Positions 47,866-57,677 of a stretch of DNA of 64,000 nt are shown here, in pieces. How positions within the stretch are numbered: the stretch's first letter is position 1; the number at the start of each line of letters is the position of its first letter. Both the position numbers and the translations under genes were made by a program. The notes beneath the pieces are model-generated. The model did not search any database. It saw only the letters and a program-made list of their open reading frames with translations, and was not told where the DNA came from. Source of the stretch: DATAGF01 sp963834875 (GTDB lineage Bacteria; Actinomycetota; Thermoleophilia; Miltoncostaeales; Miltoncostaeaceae); the NCBI GenBank assembly GCA_963834875.1, contig CAWIDG010000025.1, positions 185,878 to 249,877 of the forward strand. The letters are read 5' to 3'.

Positions 47866-48759
47866 ATGCCGACGACCACGAGCATCGGCTTCGTGGGCCT
47901 CGGGCACATGGGCGGCAGCATGGCGGCCCGCTTCCTCGCCGCCGGGCACCCGGTGTACGGCGAGGAACGACACCGAGAGCACGCCGAGGACCTCGTGCGG
48001 GAAGGGCTGCGATGGCGCGACACCCCGCGCGAGGTGGCCGAGGCCGCCGAGGTCGTGTTCACGTCCCTTCCCGACGACGGCGCGCTCGAGGCGGCCGCCT
48101 CGGGAGCGGACGGGATCCTCGCCGGCCTCGCCGCCGACAAGGTGTGGGTCGACATGAGCACGGTCAGCCCGCACGCGAGCGCCGAGCTGGCGCGGCGGGC
48201 ACAGGAGCGCGGGGCGGCCATGCTCGACGCCCCGGTGTCGGGAAGCGTCCCCCAGGTGCAGGCCGGGACGCTGACGATCATGGTCGGCGGCGACGAGCGG
48301 GCCTACGCGCGCGTCGAGTCGCTGCTGCGCGAGCTCGGGACGCCGGCCTACATCGGCGGGAACGGCCAGGGCCTCGTGGTCAAGCTCGCGATCAACATCA
48401 GCCTCGCGGTACAGATGCTCGCGTTCGCCGAGGGTCTCCTCCTCGCCGAGCGGTCCGGCGTGGACCGGCAGCGCGCGCTTGACGTGATGGCGGCGAGCGC
48501 CATCGGCTCGCCCATGCTGAAGGCGCGCGCCCCGATCGTCCTCGACCCACCCGACGAGGCGTGGTTCGCCCTGGGGTTGATGCAGAAGGACGTCGAGCTG
48601 GCGCTCGACGCCGCGCGTCGGCTCGAGATCCCGCTTCCGACCGCCGGCCGCGCGGACGAGATCCTCCGGGAGGCGCGAGCCCTGGGGTACGAGCGGCGCG
48701 ACCTCGCGGCGCTGTTCCAGGTGCTGGAGAAGCTCGCGACCCGGAAGCCGCACTCGTGA
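47866..48759 (+). CDS. Beta-hydroxyacid dehydrogenase (3-hydroxyisobutyrate dehydrogenase family)
   Basis: A 297-residue protein. The Rossmann motif GFVGLGHMGGSMAARFLAAG lies at ~residue 8. The substrate-binding DAPVSGSVPQVQAGTLTIMVGG and catalytic Lys region GLVVKLAINISLA (GxxxKxxxN) are both present, so it should be active. It reversibly oxidises a 3-hydroxy acid using NAD(P). The partner reductase upstream suggests a small aldehyde/hydroxyacid pathway (inference). ATG 47866 lies directly after the upstream stop. Confidence 0.92.
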   Translation: MPTTTSIGFVGLGHMGGSMAARFLAAGHPVYGEERHREHAEDLVREGLRWRDTPREVAEAAEVVFTSLPDDGALEAAASGADGILAGLAADKVWVDMSTVSPHASAELARRAQERGAAMLDAPVSGSVPQVQAGTLTIMVGGDERAYARVESLLRELGTPAYIGGNGQGLVVKLAINISLAVQMLAFAEGLLLAERSGVDRQRALDVMAASAIGSPMLKARAPIVLDPPDEAWFALGLMQKDVELALDAARRLEIPLPTAGRADEILREARALGYERRDLAALFQVLEKLATRKPHS

Positions 48760-49018
48760 TCAGGTTTCTCCGGCGCTTCTCCCGAGCCGGTGGGGCACGA
48801 TGAGCATCGCGGCGAACAGCGAGATGGCCCATACTGCGAGGACGCGAGCGGGCGGGCATGCTGGTCGTCCGGGAAGTACACCGCGTCGCAGAGCGCGGTC
48901 ACCGTCACCCCCCAACGGGAGCACTGCGAGAGGAAGTCGAACGGGGGCGGGAGCAGCGGCGGCGCGACGGCGCCGCCCGACGCGCTGTGGCCGAGGACGA
49001 CGAAGCGCTGATGACTCG
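48760..49018 (-). other. Possible remnant of a small membrane-protein gene
   Basis: On the minus strand one frame reads VTVTALCDAVYFPDDQHA and, after a frame change, another ends LAVWAISLFAAMLIVPHRLG with a TGA at 48760-48762, i.e. a single hydrophobic helix plus a basic tail. It fits a broken ~85-residue membrane protein, but I recognise no family. Confidence 0.22.
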
Positions 49019-49028
49019 GACGGCGGTG

Positions 49029-49592
49029 TCAGTCCGACTCATCGCGGGCGCGCCCGTAGCGCTCGTAGATCACGCGCGAGCCGAACGTCCGGGTCTCGAT
49101 CAGGTCCAGCGCGATGTCTTCGGTGACCGGCGGCAGGAACGGCGTGCCGCCACCGACGACGACCGGGTTGCGGAACATGCGCAGCTCGTCGACGAGGCCG
49201 AGCTCGATCGCCGCCGCGGCCAGGCCGGCGCCGCCGATCGAGACGTCCTTGTCAGTCGCGTCGAGCGCCGCAGCGGCCTCCTCGGCCACCGACGCCTCGG
49301 CGAGCCGGGCGTTGCCCTGGACGCTGTCGAGCGTGCGGCTGAAGACAACCTTCGGGATCGCGCACCAGACGTCGGCGAACGCGGCCCCGAGCTCGTCGTC
49401 GCGCATCGACGGATCCGTCTCCCACACCAGCATCGTCTCGTAAAGCCTGCGGCCGCACAGATGGCCGCCGAGCTCACGTACCTCCGCGATGTGGAAACGA
49501 AACAGCTCCTCGTCAGGGGCCGCCCACTCGAACGCGCCCTCGCGGTCGGCGATGAAGCCGTCCACCGAGACGCTCATCGAGTAGATCAGCAT
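49029..49592 (-). CDS. Dihydrofolate reductase/RibD-C-family reductase
   Basis: A 187-residue protein. Start MLIYSMSVSVDGFIADREG, then HLCGRRLYETMLVWE, PKVVFSRTLDSVQGNARL, KDVSIGGAGLAAAAIELGLVDELR and VVVGGGTPFL. These are the NADPH-binding and structural motifs of the YwjB/YyaP-type DHFR-like reductases, which lie in the RibD C-terminal superfamily and are not true folate enzymes. Substrate unknown. Intact, single gene. Confidence 0.92.
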   Translation of the reverse strand: MLIYSMSVSVDGFIADREGAFEWAAPDEELFRFHIAEVRELGGHLCGRRLYETMLVWETDPSMRDDELGAAFADVWCAIPKVVFSRTLDSVQGNARLAEASVAEEAAAALDATDKDVSIGGAGLAAAAIELGLVDELRMFRNPVVVGGGTPFLPPVTEDIALDLIETRTFGSRVIYERYGRARDESD

Positions 49593-50161
49593 GGCTTCAA
49601 GCTCGTCGCACCGGAGCGACGGACGATGATCGCGATGAAGTTCACCATTGAGCTTGACATTGGGCTCCCCTTCCTTCTGCAGTTTTGCTCCGCCACGAGC
49701 TAGTGACCGATCGCGAGACGAAAACTCATCCTCGTGGGCGGTCCAAGCCGATCACACGGCCATTGCCGGCCCGCACCGAGATCCCGGAAGCGGAACCCCT
49801 TACGGGCACTTTCCTGCATACGGGCGCCTTTCCCGGCGGAGCCGGACGACAACCGGGACATCACACCACGCCCGCCTTCACGCGTGAGCGAGCGCCTCGG
49901 CCGCCAACGCCTGCGCTCCTGCCCTGGACGAGAAGCAGGAGCGACGGCACAGGCTGCCCGCCGCCAGGGCGCCCCGTGACGTCTGAAGGTGACATGTTGA
50001 CGTACGCTTCCACCGGCCCCCTTGCTGCGCCCGGACCTGGCGGCGCCGCGCGCCAGGTCCGGCCATACGGGCCGGTGCCGTTGCCGCCGTGTGATGGAGC
50101 GGAGAGAGAGACCCGGCTCCCCTTGTCTCGCCGGGCCGGAGCGTGCGACCGTGGGAGAACC
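49593..50161. other. Intergenic region with repeat copy 2
   Basis: About 570 bases without a supported gene. Copy 2 of the dispersed repeat occupies 49925-50001. The rest is low in coding signal. Confidence 0.35.
49925..50001 (+). repeat. Dispersed structured repeat, copy 2
   Basis: 77 bases nearly identical to copy 1 (46356-46431). The stem at the 5' side is CTCCTGC...GCAGGAG (49915-49940), different in sequence from copy 1 but still paired. The 3' end again carries TCTGAAGGTGACATGTTGAC. It lies ~160 bases before the secreted hydrolase start. Confidence 0.7.
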
Positions 50162-51196
50162 GTGCGCATGATCGCCCTGACGATCGCCGTCGCCGCGGTC
50201 GCGCTCGTCGCCCACGGGGCCCCGCGGGCCGACGCCCAGGCGCCGGACGTCGCGACCGCCGACTACGACCTCGGCGTACGGCGCTTCGTCGAGCCCGGCG
50301 CCACGGGCCGGTTCGCCCGCATCCCGATCCGCCTCTGGGGGGCCGTCGCGGTGCCGGCCGGCAGCGGCCCGGCGCCGGTCGTCGTCGTGGGCCACGGCTC
50401 CCACGGCGACGGCTGCCCCGGGGAGTTCGGCGACTGGCCCTGCTTCGGCGTGGAGCAGCGCAACGACCTGGGCCTGCGCTACCTGGTCCGTCAGCTCGCC
50501 AGGGTCGGCTTCGTGGCCGTCGCCCCCGACGTGAACGCGTCATTCACCGGTGGCTTCGGGGAGACCCAGGACCACGAGTACCGGCGCTACGCCGAGGTCG
50601 TTGACGCGACGCTGACCGCCCTCCGCACGGCGTCCACGGGCGGGCCGAACCGGTTCTCCGTCCCGTTACAGGGGCGCGTTGACCCGGCCCGCGTCGGGTT
50701 GGTGGGGCACTCGCGCGGCGGGAAGAACCTGCTCCGCTGGGCCGCCGCGAACCGGGCGGCCGTCGGCGCGATCGTCCTTGTGGCCCCCCTCTTCGATCCC
50801 TCGGTGCCCGTGCCCGACGTGCCGACGGCCCTGCTGCTCGGCACGTGCGACGACGACACGGGCCGCACGGGCGCGGGCTACTTGGCGGCCGCGCGACGGG
50901 ACGCCGGCCGGACGCAGCCCTTCTGGAGCCTCACGATGCGCGGCGCGAACCACAACTTCTACAACCGCACGCTCGTGCGCCTGCGCAACGACGACGCCGC
51001 CGGGGCGAAGGGGCGCTGCGCCCGGTCGCGCAGGCCGAAGGCGACCGGTCAGCAGGCCTTCCTGGTCCGCATCGCCTGGAATCACCTCACGCGCGCGCTC
51101 CTGGCGGGGCCGGCGGCGCCCTGGCAGCTCCCCGGCGCGACGTCAGGGAGCCTCTACGGTCAGAGGGTGACGCTCAGCACCGACCGCGTGGGGTGA
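50162..51196 (+). CDS. Secreted alpha/beta hydrolase (chlorophyllase/lipase-like)
   Basis: A 344-residue protein. The N-terminal signal peptide MIALTIAVAAVALVAHGAPR has an Ala-x-Ala cut site near residue 25. The hydrolase core has VVVVGHGSHGDGCPGE (oxyanion hole), GLVGHSRGGKNLLRWAA (nucleophile Ser near residue 185), ALLLGTCDDDTG (acid) and MRGANHNFYN (His). Family members are extracellular esterases/lipases of unknown substrate. GTG 50162 follows GGGAGA; ATG 50168 is also possible. Confidence 0.86.
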   Translation: MRMIALTIAVAAVALVAHGAPRADAQAPDVATADYDLGVRRFVEPGATGRFARIPIRLWGAVAVPAGSGPAPVVVVGHGSHGDGCPGEFGDWPCFGVEQRNDLGLRYLVRQLARVGFVAVAPDVNASFTGGFGETQDHEYRRYAEVVDATLTALRTASTGGPNRFSVPLQGRVDPARVGLVGHSRGGKNLLRWAAANRAAVGAIVLVAPLFDPSVPVPDVPTALLLGTCDDDTGRTGAGYLAAARRDAGRTQPFWSLTMRGANHNFYNRTLVRLRNDDAAGAKGRCARSRRPKATGQQAFLVRIAWNHLTRALLAGPAAPWQLPGATSGSLYGQRVTLSTDRVG

Positions 51197-51539
51197 CCTC
51201 CCCGAGGGCGCGGCGGCCAGGCCGATCGCCCGGGCGTGGGGGGCGATCCGCGGCTTGATGGCGTCTTTCCTCGACATGCTCACCGCCACGACCACCGACC
51301 ACGCGGACGCGCCCAGCCTTCCTCCCGAGTCACCGGAGCGGCATTCCCTGACCAGCGGATCTCAGCCCAAATGGCCGAGTGGTCCGAAGCGGCGTCGAGC
51401 GGGGTCTTCAGCGTCGGGTACACGTCCCAGCGCTCCCCTCCGGCCGTCGCCCCGAGGAAGAGCGGCGTTGTGCACTAGTCATGCGGCCCGCCCAGGCGTT
51501 GGCCACCTCCAGCGTCCCTCCGCTCCTCCCGGGCACGGT
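51197..51539. other. Intergenic region
   Basis: About 340 bases between convergent genes with no supported coding frame. No clear terminator hairpin was identified; short frames here lack ribosome binding sites. Confidence 0.3.
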
Positions 51540-51698
51540 CTACAGCGCGCTCAGCAGGATGAGGCTGAGCCCCGCGCCCATCAGCACGACGCCGAACAGG
51601 GCGCCGATCAGGGTGAAGAGCAGGACGAGGCCGATCAACAGGAGGAGGCCGCCGATGAGGACGCCCCCCGCTCTCGCCGGGCCGGGTGTTCGTGTCAT
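51540..51698 (-). CDS. Small two-helix membrane protein
   Basis: A 52-residue product: a short polar start (MTRTPGPARAGG) then nearly continuous hydrophobic sequence with two helices (LIGGLLLLIGLVLLFTLIG and VVLMGAGLSLILLSAL). ATG 51698 has AGGAG at good spacing. It follows the MFS pump on the same strand, separated by a strong hairpin, and may be expressed at a reduced level from the same transcript. No family recognised. Confidence 0.58.
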   Translation of the reverse strand: MTRTPGPARAGGVLIGGLLLLIGLVLLFTLIGALFGVVLMGAGLSLILLSAL

Positions 51699-51728
51699 CG
51701 GATCTCCTTCGCGTGGATTGAGCTGGGC

Positions 51729-51756
51729 TTGGGGGGAGCCGGGCGGCTCCCCCCAA
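51729..51756 (-). terminator. Strong hairpin between MFS gene and small membrane gene
   Basis: TTGGGGGGAGCCG and CGGCTCCCCCCAA form a perfect 13-bp stem with a GG tip, six bases after the MFS stop. It acts as a terminator or attenuator for the transporter transcript. Confidence 0.6.
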
Positions 51757-51761
51757 GGGGC

Positions 51762-53255
51762 CTAGGCCGCGGGCTCGGGCGCCGGCTCGTTCTCGGCGGC
51801 GGCCGTCTGGCGCTCGTTGCGCGCCAGCAGGGCCACCGCGCCGGCCGCGAGCGCGAACAGGGCACTGACCAACAGCGCGCGCTCGTAGCCGTCGGTGGCC
51901 GCCTCGGCGACGCCGTGGCCGGCGCGCAGCAGCGCATCGGCGTGCGCGGTCGCGATCGCCGAAAGGATTGCCAGGCCGAGGGCGCCTCCGATCTGCTGGG
52001 CGGTGTTGAGGAGCCCGGCGGCCAGACCGGCCTTGTCCTCGCCGACGCCGGCGTTGGCCGCGGTCGTCGCCCCCACGAAGACGGCGCCGATGCCGAAGGC
52101 GACCACCAGCAGGCCTGGGAGGATGTCCGCGACGTACGAGCCGTCCACGGGGATCCGCGACAGCATGTAGAGGCCGGCCGCCCCGACCGCGGCGCCGGCG
52201 ACGATGACCGGCTTGGTGCCGATCCTCGCGAAGAGCTGCGACGAGACGCCCGCCGCGACGATGATCCCGCCGGTCAGCGGCAGGTAGGCCATCCCCGTCT
52301 CGATCGGCGAGTAGCCGAGCACGCCCTGCATGTAGAGGGTGAGGAAGAAGAACATCGGCAGGAGGCCGCCGATCGCCAGCATCTGGGTCGCGTCGGCGAC
52401 GGCGACCCCCCGGACCCGCAGGATCGACAGCGGGAGCAGCGGGTTCTTCACCCGCAGCTCGTTGACGACGAAGGCCACCAGGAGCAGCGCCGCGACGCCG
52501 AGCTCGACGATCGTGCGGGTCGCGCCCCAGCCCACGTCGGGCGCCTCCACGAGCGCGTAGACCAGGAGCAGCAGGCCGCCGGTCACCAGGAAGGCGCCCA
52601 GCGCGTCGAAGTTGGCCAGGCGGGCGGACCCGCGCTCCCTCTTCAGCAGGGCGAAGGCACCGACCAGGGCGACGGCGCTGATGGGGACGTTGACGAACAG
52701 CACCCACCGCCAGCCGAGCCCCTCGGTGAGGAAGCCGCCGAACAGCACGCCCGCCGCGCCACCGAGGCCGGACACGGCCCCCCAGACGCCGAGCGCGGTC
52801 GCGCGCTCGCGGCCGGAGCGGAAGGTCGTGGTGAGCGCCGAGAGCGCGGCCGGAGAGAGCATCGCGGCGCCAACCCCCTGCGCGAGCCGCGCGCCGACGA
52901 GCAGCTCCGCGCTCTGGGCCAGGCCCCCGAGCAACGAGGCGCCCGCGAACACCAGCAGGCCGGTCACGAGCACGCGACGGCGCCCGAGGAGGTCGGCGGC
53001 GCGGCCGCCGAGCAGGAGAAAGCCGCCGTAGGTGAGGACATAGCCGCTGACCACCCACTGCAGGCTCTGCTGGCTGAAGTCGAGGTCGTGCTTGATCGAC
53101 GGCAGCGCGATGTTCAGGATCGATGCGTCGAGGACGTCCATGAACTGGACGAGGGACAGCAGGAGGAGGATCGCGATGCCGCGCCGCGACGACAGCGACG
53201 TCGCATCGCGCGCGCCGTCCCGCGGCACCGGCTCCGGATGGGCGACTGCGCTCAT
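51762..53255 (-). CDS. MFS multidrug exporter, DHA2 (EmrB/QacA) family
   Basis: A 497-residue protein with 14 predicted helices. The signature helix 1 is LVQFMDVLDASILNIALPSI (motif D1). Loop 2-3 is GRAADLLGRRRVLV (motif A), and helix 5 has WGAVSGLGGAAGVLFGGFL (motif C of antiporters). Polar tails extend at both ends. It exports drugs or metabolites in exchange for protons. It is divergent from a large LuxR regulator 131 bases away, which is its likely controller. Confidence 0.95.
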   Translation of the reverse strand: MSAVAHPEPVPRDGARDATSLSSRRGIAILLLLSLVQFMDVLDASILNIALPSIKHDLDFSQQSLQWVVSGYVLTYGGFLLLGGRAADLLGRRRVLVTGLLVFAGASLLGGLAQSAELLVGARLAQGVGAAMLSPAALSALTTTFRSGRERATALGVWGAVSGLGGAAGVLFGGFLTEGLGWRWVLFVNVPISAVALVGAFALLKRERGSARLANFDALGAFLVTGGLLLLVYALVEAPDVGWGATRTIVELGVAALLLVAFVVNELRVKNPLLPLSILRVRGVAVADATQMLAIGGLLPMFFFLTLYMQGVLGYSPIETGMAYLPLTGGIIVAAGVSSQLFARIGTKPVIVAGAAVGAAGLYMLSRIPVDGSYVADILPGLLVVAFGIGAVFVGATTAANAGVGEDKAGLAAGLLNTAQQIGGALGLAILSAIATAHADALLRAGHGVAEAATDGYERALLVSALFALAAGAVALLARNERQTAAAENEPAPEPAA

Positions 53256-53278
53256 GGATGGGCCTCCATCTCGGCTCG

Positions 53279-53490
53279 AATGACCATCGAGCCGATGGTG
53301 CTCGGGAGCGGGTGTGCCCCGCGTCGTGGGGGCCCCCCTATCCGAACCGCAGCGTTTTGACCGAGCCACCGCCACAAGGGGGCGCCGTGAGGTCCTCGCC
53401 GGGGCCCGGCCTCCTCGAGCGCGAGGGCGAGCTGGCGACGCTGGCGGAGCTGGTCGAGGCCGCGCCCCGCGGCGGACGGCTGTTGGCGAT
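53279..53490 (+). repeat. Inverted duplication, left arm (MFS/LuxR promoter and LuxR 5' end)
   Basis: About 210 bases, from the MFS-LuxR intergenic region through codon ~34 of the LuxR gene, reappear as an inverted, ~80-90 % identical copy at 56376-56580. Identity includes GTGCTCGGGAGCGGGTGTG and the coding stretch GGCGGAGCTGGTCGAGGCC. Confidence 0.8.
53283..53299. promoter_or_regulatory. Dyad in the MFS-LuxR intergenic region (candidate LuxR operator)
   Basis: ACCATCG-AGC-CGATGGT is a perfect 7-bp inverted repeat with a 3-base spacer. The copy upstream of the NmrA-like gene (56559-56575) keeps it with one mismatch. Suits a dimeric LuxR-type helix-turn-helix (inference). Confidence 0.4.
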
Positions 53491-56226
53491 CGAGGGGACG
53501 CCCGGCATCGGCAAGTCGGCCCTGATCGCGGAGGCGAAGGCGCTCGGCCGGTCCGCCGGGATGCGGGTGCTCGGCGGACGGGGCTCCGAGCTGGAGCGCT
53601 CGTTCTCCTTCGGCGTCGTGCGGCAGCTCTTCGAGCCGTTGCTCGCCTCGTCGCCGGCTGAGGAGCGGGCGGAGCTGCTCGAGGGCGCCGCCGCGCTCGC
53701 CGCGCCGCTGTTCGACCCCGCCCAGCTCGCCGCCGAGCCGGCTGGGGACTCCTCGCTGGCGGTGCTGCACGGCCTGTATTGGCTGACCGCGCACGTCGCC
53801 GCCCGCGGGCCGCTCCTGGTCGCGATCGACGACCTGCACTGGTGCGATCTGGCGTCGCTACGCTGGCTGGCCTACGTCCTGCCGCGCATGGAGGCACTCG
53901 GCCTCCTCGTCGTCGTCGGCCTGCGGCCGGAAGAGCCGTCCGAGGATCCGGGCCTGCTCGGCCAGATCGTCTCCGACCCGCTGGCGGCCGTGATCCGGCC
54001 GGCTCCCCTCGACGCCGCGGGCGCCGCCCGGCTCCTGCGCGAGACGTTCTCGCCCGATGCCGACGACGCATTCTGCGTCGCGTGCTGCGAGGAGACCGGC
54101 GGCAACCCCCTGCTCCTGCGCGAGCTCGGCCACGAGATCGCCGCGGATGGCCTCGCGCCGACCGCGGGCAACGTCCCGCGCCTTCGCGAGCTCGCGGCGC
54201 GCGCCGGCTCGCGCGCTGTCGCGCTGCGCCTCTCCCGCCTTCCGCCGCAGGCGACCGCCCTCGCGCGGGCCGTCGCGATCCTCGGCGACGACGCCGATCC
54301 CCGCGTTGCGGCCGCGCTGGCGGGCCTGGACGAGGAGGTCGCCTCGGAGGCGGCCGGCGCGCTCGCGCGGGCCGACGTCCTGCGACCCCAGCCGCCGCTC
54401 GGGTTCGTGCACCCGATGATCGGCGCGGCCGTCGACGACGCGCTCACGCCCCTCGAGCGGGACGCCGGCCACGCGCGTGCGGCCCGTCTGCTGGCCGATG
54501 CGGGGGCTGAGCCCGACCGGGTTGCCGCGCACCTGTTGCGCAGCCCCCCTGCTGGGGACGCGCTGGTCGTCTCGGCGCTGCGCGACGCCGCGCGCCGGGC
54601 GGGCCCGCGCGGCGCCTCAGAGAGCGCGGTCGCCTACCTCCGCCGTGCCCTCGCGGAGCCACCGGATGCCAGCCAGCGCGGCGGAGTTGCTGCTCGAGCT
54701 CGGCTCCGCCGAGGCGCTGGTTGACGGCGAGGCGGCCGCCGAGCATCTGGGCGCGGCCCGCGAGCTGATCGACGACCCGACGCGGAGGGCGGCCGCCGGG
54801 CTCCTCCTGGGTCGTCAGCTCTTCCTCCTGCGCGGCGAGGAGGGGGACGCCGTCCTCACCGAGGCCCTCGACGACCTCGCGGGCGCCGACGCGGAGCTCG
54901 AGCGCCTTCTCGAGGCGGGCCTCATCACCAACGACCTGTTCGTTCCGTCGCTCCACCGCCATGCGCTCGGGCGCCTCGAGCGCGTGCGCGACCGGCCCGC
55001 CGACTCGACGTTCGGCGAGAAGGTGCTGCTCTCCCTCCTGGCCTATCACGACGCGCGCGCGGGCGCGCCGGCGGCCGAGGTCGTCCCGCTCGCGCGCCGG
55101 GCGCTCTCCCAGGGGACGCTGATCGCGGGCGACGCCTCCGGCGCGGCCATCGTCCCCCCGGCCACGGTGCTCGCGATGGCGGACCTCGACGAGGTCCTGC
55201 CGGTCTACGAGGATGCGCTCGCCACGGCGCACCGGCGCGGGTTCGACGCTCGCCTTCGTCGCCGTCAAGGTCTTCCGCGCGCAGACGCTGGTGTGGCGGG
55301 GCGACCTCGGCGAGGCCGCCGCCGAGGCGCGCGAGGCCCTGGCCGCGGGCGAGACGTGGGGGGCCTCCGCCCGCTCCTCGGGGCATTCCGCCGCCTTCCT
55401 GGCGGACGCCCTGATGGAGCAGGGCGACCTCGACGGCGCCGCTGCCGCGCTGGCCCGCGTCGGCTCCGGCGAGTCGCTGGCCGAGAGCGCCCGCCTCCTC
55501 TATCTCCGCGACAGCAGCGCGCGGATGCGCATCCTGCGCGGGGACCCGGCCGGAGGCGTCGAGGACATGCTCGACGCCGGCCGCCGCTTCGAGGCGGTCG
55601 GGAGCCGCAACCCGGCCTTCATCGCGTGGCGATCCCCGGCCGCTCTCGCCCTGCTCCAGCTCGGCGAGCAGGACGAGGCCCGCCGGCTCGCGACCGAGGA
55701 GCTCGCGCTCGCGCGCGCCTGGGGCGCTCCGCGGGCGCTCGGCGCGGCCCTGCGCGCCGCGGGGCTCGCCGAGGGGGGGACACCAGGCCGCGCGCTGCTC
55801 GAGGAGGCCGTCGAGGTGCTCAGCTCGTCGCCGGCACGGCTCGAGCACGCGAAGGCGCGCGCGGAGCTGGGAGCGGCGCTTCGCCGGGCCAACCGCCGCT
55901 CCCAGGCGCGGGAGCACCTCCGGCAGGCCGTCGAGCTGGCGACCATCTGCGGCGCCGCGCCCGTCGCCGCGCGCGCCGAGACCGAGCTCCTCGCCACCGG
56001 CGCGCGCCCTCGGCGAATCGCCCTGAGCGGCGTCGAGTCGCTCACGCCCAGCGAGCGCCGCGTCGCCGAGATGGCCGCCGAGGGGCCGACGAACCGCGAG
56101 ATCGCCCAAGCCCTCTTCGTCACCCAGAGGACCGTGGAGGTCCACCTCACGAGCATCTACCGGAAGCTGTCGATCAGCTCGCGGTCGCAGCTCCCCGCCG
56201 CCCTGAGCGCGGCGGCGCGCACTTAG
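53387..56226 (+). CDS. AAA-type LuxR-family regulator, two frame changes
   Basis: About 946 residues. Start GTG 53387 with AGGGGG upstream. LLEREGELATLAELVEAAPRG leads to Walker A EGTPGIGKSALIAEA (~residue 37) and Walker B LLVAIDDLHWCD (~150). The sensor region is CCEETGGNPLLLREL; a TPR-rich middle follows. The C-terminal LuxR helix-turn-helix is LTPSERRVAEMAAEGPTNRE, then RTVEVHLTSIYRKLSISSR. Frame changes near 54,668 and 55,245 break an otherwise conserved protein. It is divergent from the MFS pump; an inverted 5' fragment of this gene lies at 56.4 kb. Confidence 0.86.
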
Positions 56227-56375
56227 CTCGACGACACTTCGGTTCGGACTTCAGTGCGTCCACGAGGCGAGGCCGGGCCCGGCCGATCACGATCGGTCGG
56301 CAACGCTCGGCACACTCCCCGGAGGCATCGTCATGAAGACCCGCCGTAGACCCCGGCGCAACGGTTTCGGGCGGT

Positions 56376-56580
56376 TCGCCATGGGCGACCGCCGCGGGGC
56401 GCGGCCTCGACCAGCTCCGCCAGCGCGGCCAACTCGCCCTCGCGCTCGAGGAGGCCGGGCCGCGCCGGCGACCTCACGGCGCCCCTGGGGGTGGCTCGCA
56501 AAACACTTCGGTCCGGATCCGGGGGGCCCCACGACGCGGGGCACACCCGCTCCCGAGCACGATCGGCTCGATGGTCATAG
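56376..56580 (-). pseudogene. Inverted LuxR 5' fragment (right arm of inverted duplication)
   Basis: On the minus strand GTG (56477) starts a fragment with LLEREGELAALAELVEAAPRG, nearly identical to residues ~6-26 of the upstream LuxR gene, and then loses homology. The part at 56478-56580 duplicates the LuxR/MFS promoter region, including the dyad at 56559-56575, and now lies in front of the NmrA-like gene. Confidence 0.75.
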
Positions 56581-56615
56581 CGAACGAAACCCAAGCCGTA
56601 ACAAGGAGATCAACC

Positions 56616-57335
56616 ATGCAGCCAGGACCTCTCATGGAGCGCGACGCAAGCCCAGATCCGCGAGCGAGCGGGCAACACGAGACCGAAAGACATCGGATGA
56701 AGATGACGGTCTTCGGAGCGACCGGCGGCATCGGCGGTCATCTCGTGCGGCAGGCGCTTGACGACGGGCACAAGGTGACGGCGGTGGTCCGTGATCGGGC
56801 CCGGTTCGACGTGAGCCATCCCGCGCTCGAGGTGGCGACGGTGCCCGGCCTGACCGACCCCGAGGTGCTGCGCTCTGCGCTGGAGTCCAGCGACGCCGCG
56901 ATCTCGGGAGTCGGCCCGCGCGGTCGCAAGGACGGCCCGGTCGCCTCGAGCACCACGCGCGGAATTCTGCGCGCGATGGAGGCGAGCGGCGTACGGCGCT
57001 TGGTGGCGGTGAGCGCGGTGCCGGTTGGCCCGGTGCCGGAGGGGGAGAGCTTCGTCAACCGCCGGATCTTGCTGCCGTTTATCAGTGCCTTTGCGCGGGA
57101 CGTTTACGTGGATCTGGCCGAGATGGAGGACGAGATCCGGCGCAGCGCCACGGAGTGGACCATCGTGCGGCCGCCCAAGCTCGTGAACAAGCCGCTGACC
57201 GGCGAGTACCGGACCGTGCTCGGCGGGAATGTGCCGCGCGCCTACTCGATCTCCCGCGCCGATGTGGCCCATGCCATGCTCGCCGCGCTGGACGATCCGG
57301 CGACGCTCAGACAGGCGATCGGGGTTGGGTACTGA
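56616..57335 (+). CDS. NAD(P)H-binding NmrA/SDR-like protein
   Basis: A Rossmann protein of 239 residues from ATG 56616 (AAGGAG 8 bases upstream), or 212 from ATG 56697, where homology begins (MKMTVFGATGGIGGHLVRQA). Further motifs are SDAAISGVGPRG, GVRRLVAVSAVPVGP, EWTIVRPPKLVNKPLTGEY and the SRADVAHAML segment. This is the atypical SDR group that lacks a full YxxxK site, often an NAD(P) sensor or quinone/flavin-type reductase. The duplicated LuxR promoter region upstream may place it under the same regulator. Confidence 0.86.
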   Translation: MQPGPLMERDASPDPRASGQHETERHRMKMTVFGATGGIGGHLVRQALDDGHKVTAVVRDRARFDVSHPALEVATVPGLTDPEVLRSALESSDAAISGVGPRGRKDGPVASSTTRGILRAMEASGVRRLVAVSAVPVGPVPEGESFVNRRILLPFISAFARDVYVDLAEMEDEIRRSATEWTIVRPPKLVNKPLTGEYRTVLGGNVPRAYSISRADVAHAMLAALDDPATLRQAIGVGY

Positions 57336-57677
57336 CCGCAGCGGTCACCCAGCCCACAACGCACAGCGCCGCCGCCGCGCCGCGAGCCGTGGCGAAATAG
57401 CCAGCTCCCTATCGCTGGCTTCGGGGCGGCTCCAGATGTCCGCTCGACGATTGCTCGCCTTGCCCTGACGGTAGGCGGACGTCACCCGACTCCTGTTCTT
57501 GCGCGAAATGCGAGCGTCAACGTCGGCGGTTAGCAGACGCTCGCTGAGGACGATCACCGATCGTGGGACCGTTCGGGTGGGGCCTGTGCTGGCGCTCTCT
57601 TGCCGACGCGAAGCGACAGCGGCGATGTCAACCGGCGGGAGCGCCTCGTGGGCACTCCCGCGGTCTGGTGTCGCCGA
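57336..57677. other. Intergenic region before the recombinase gene
   Basis: About 340 bases without a supported gene or clear terminator. Short frames on both strands have no Shine-Dalgarno sites. It lies downstream of both flanking genes (convergent). Confidence 0.3.
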
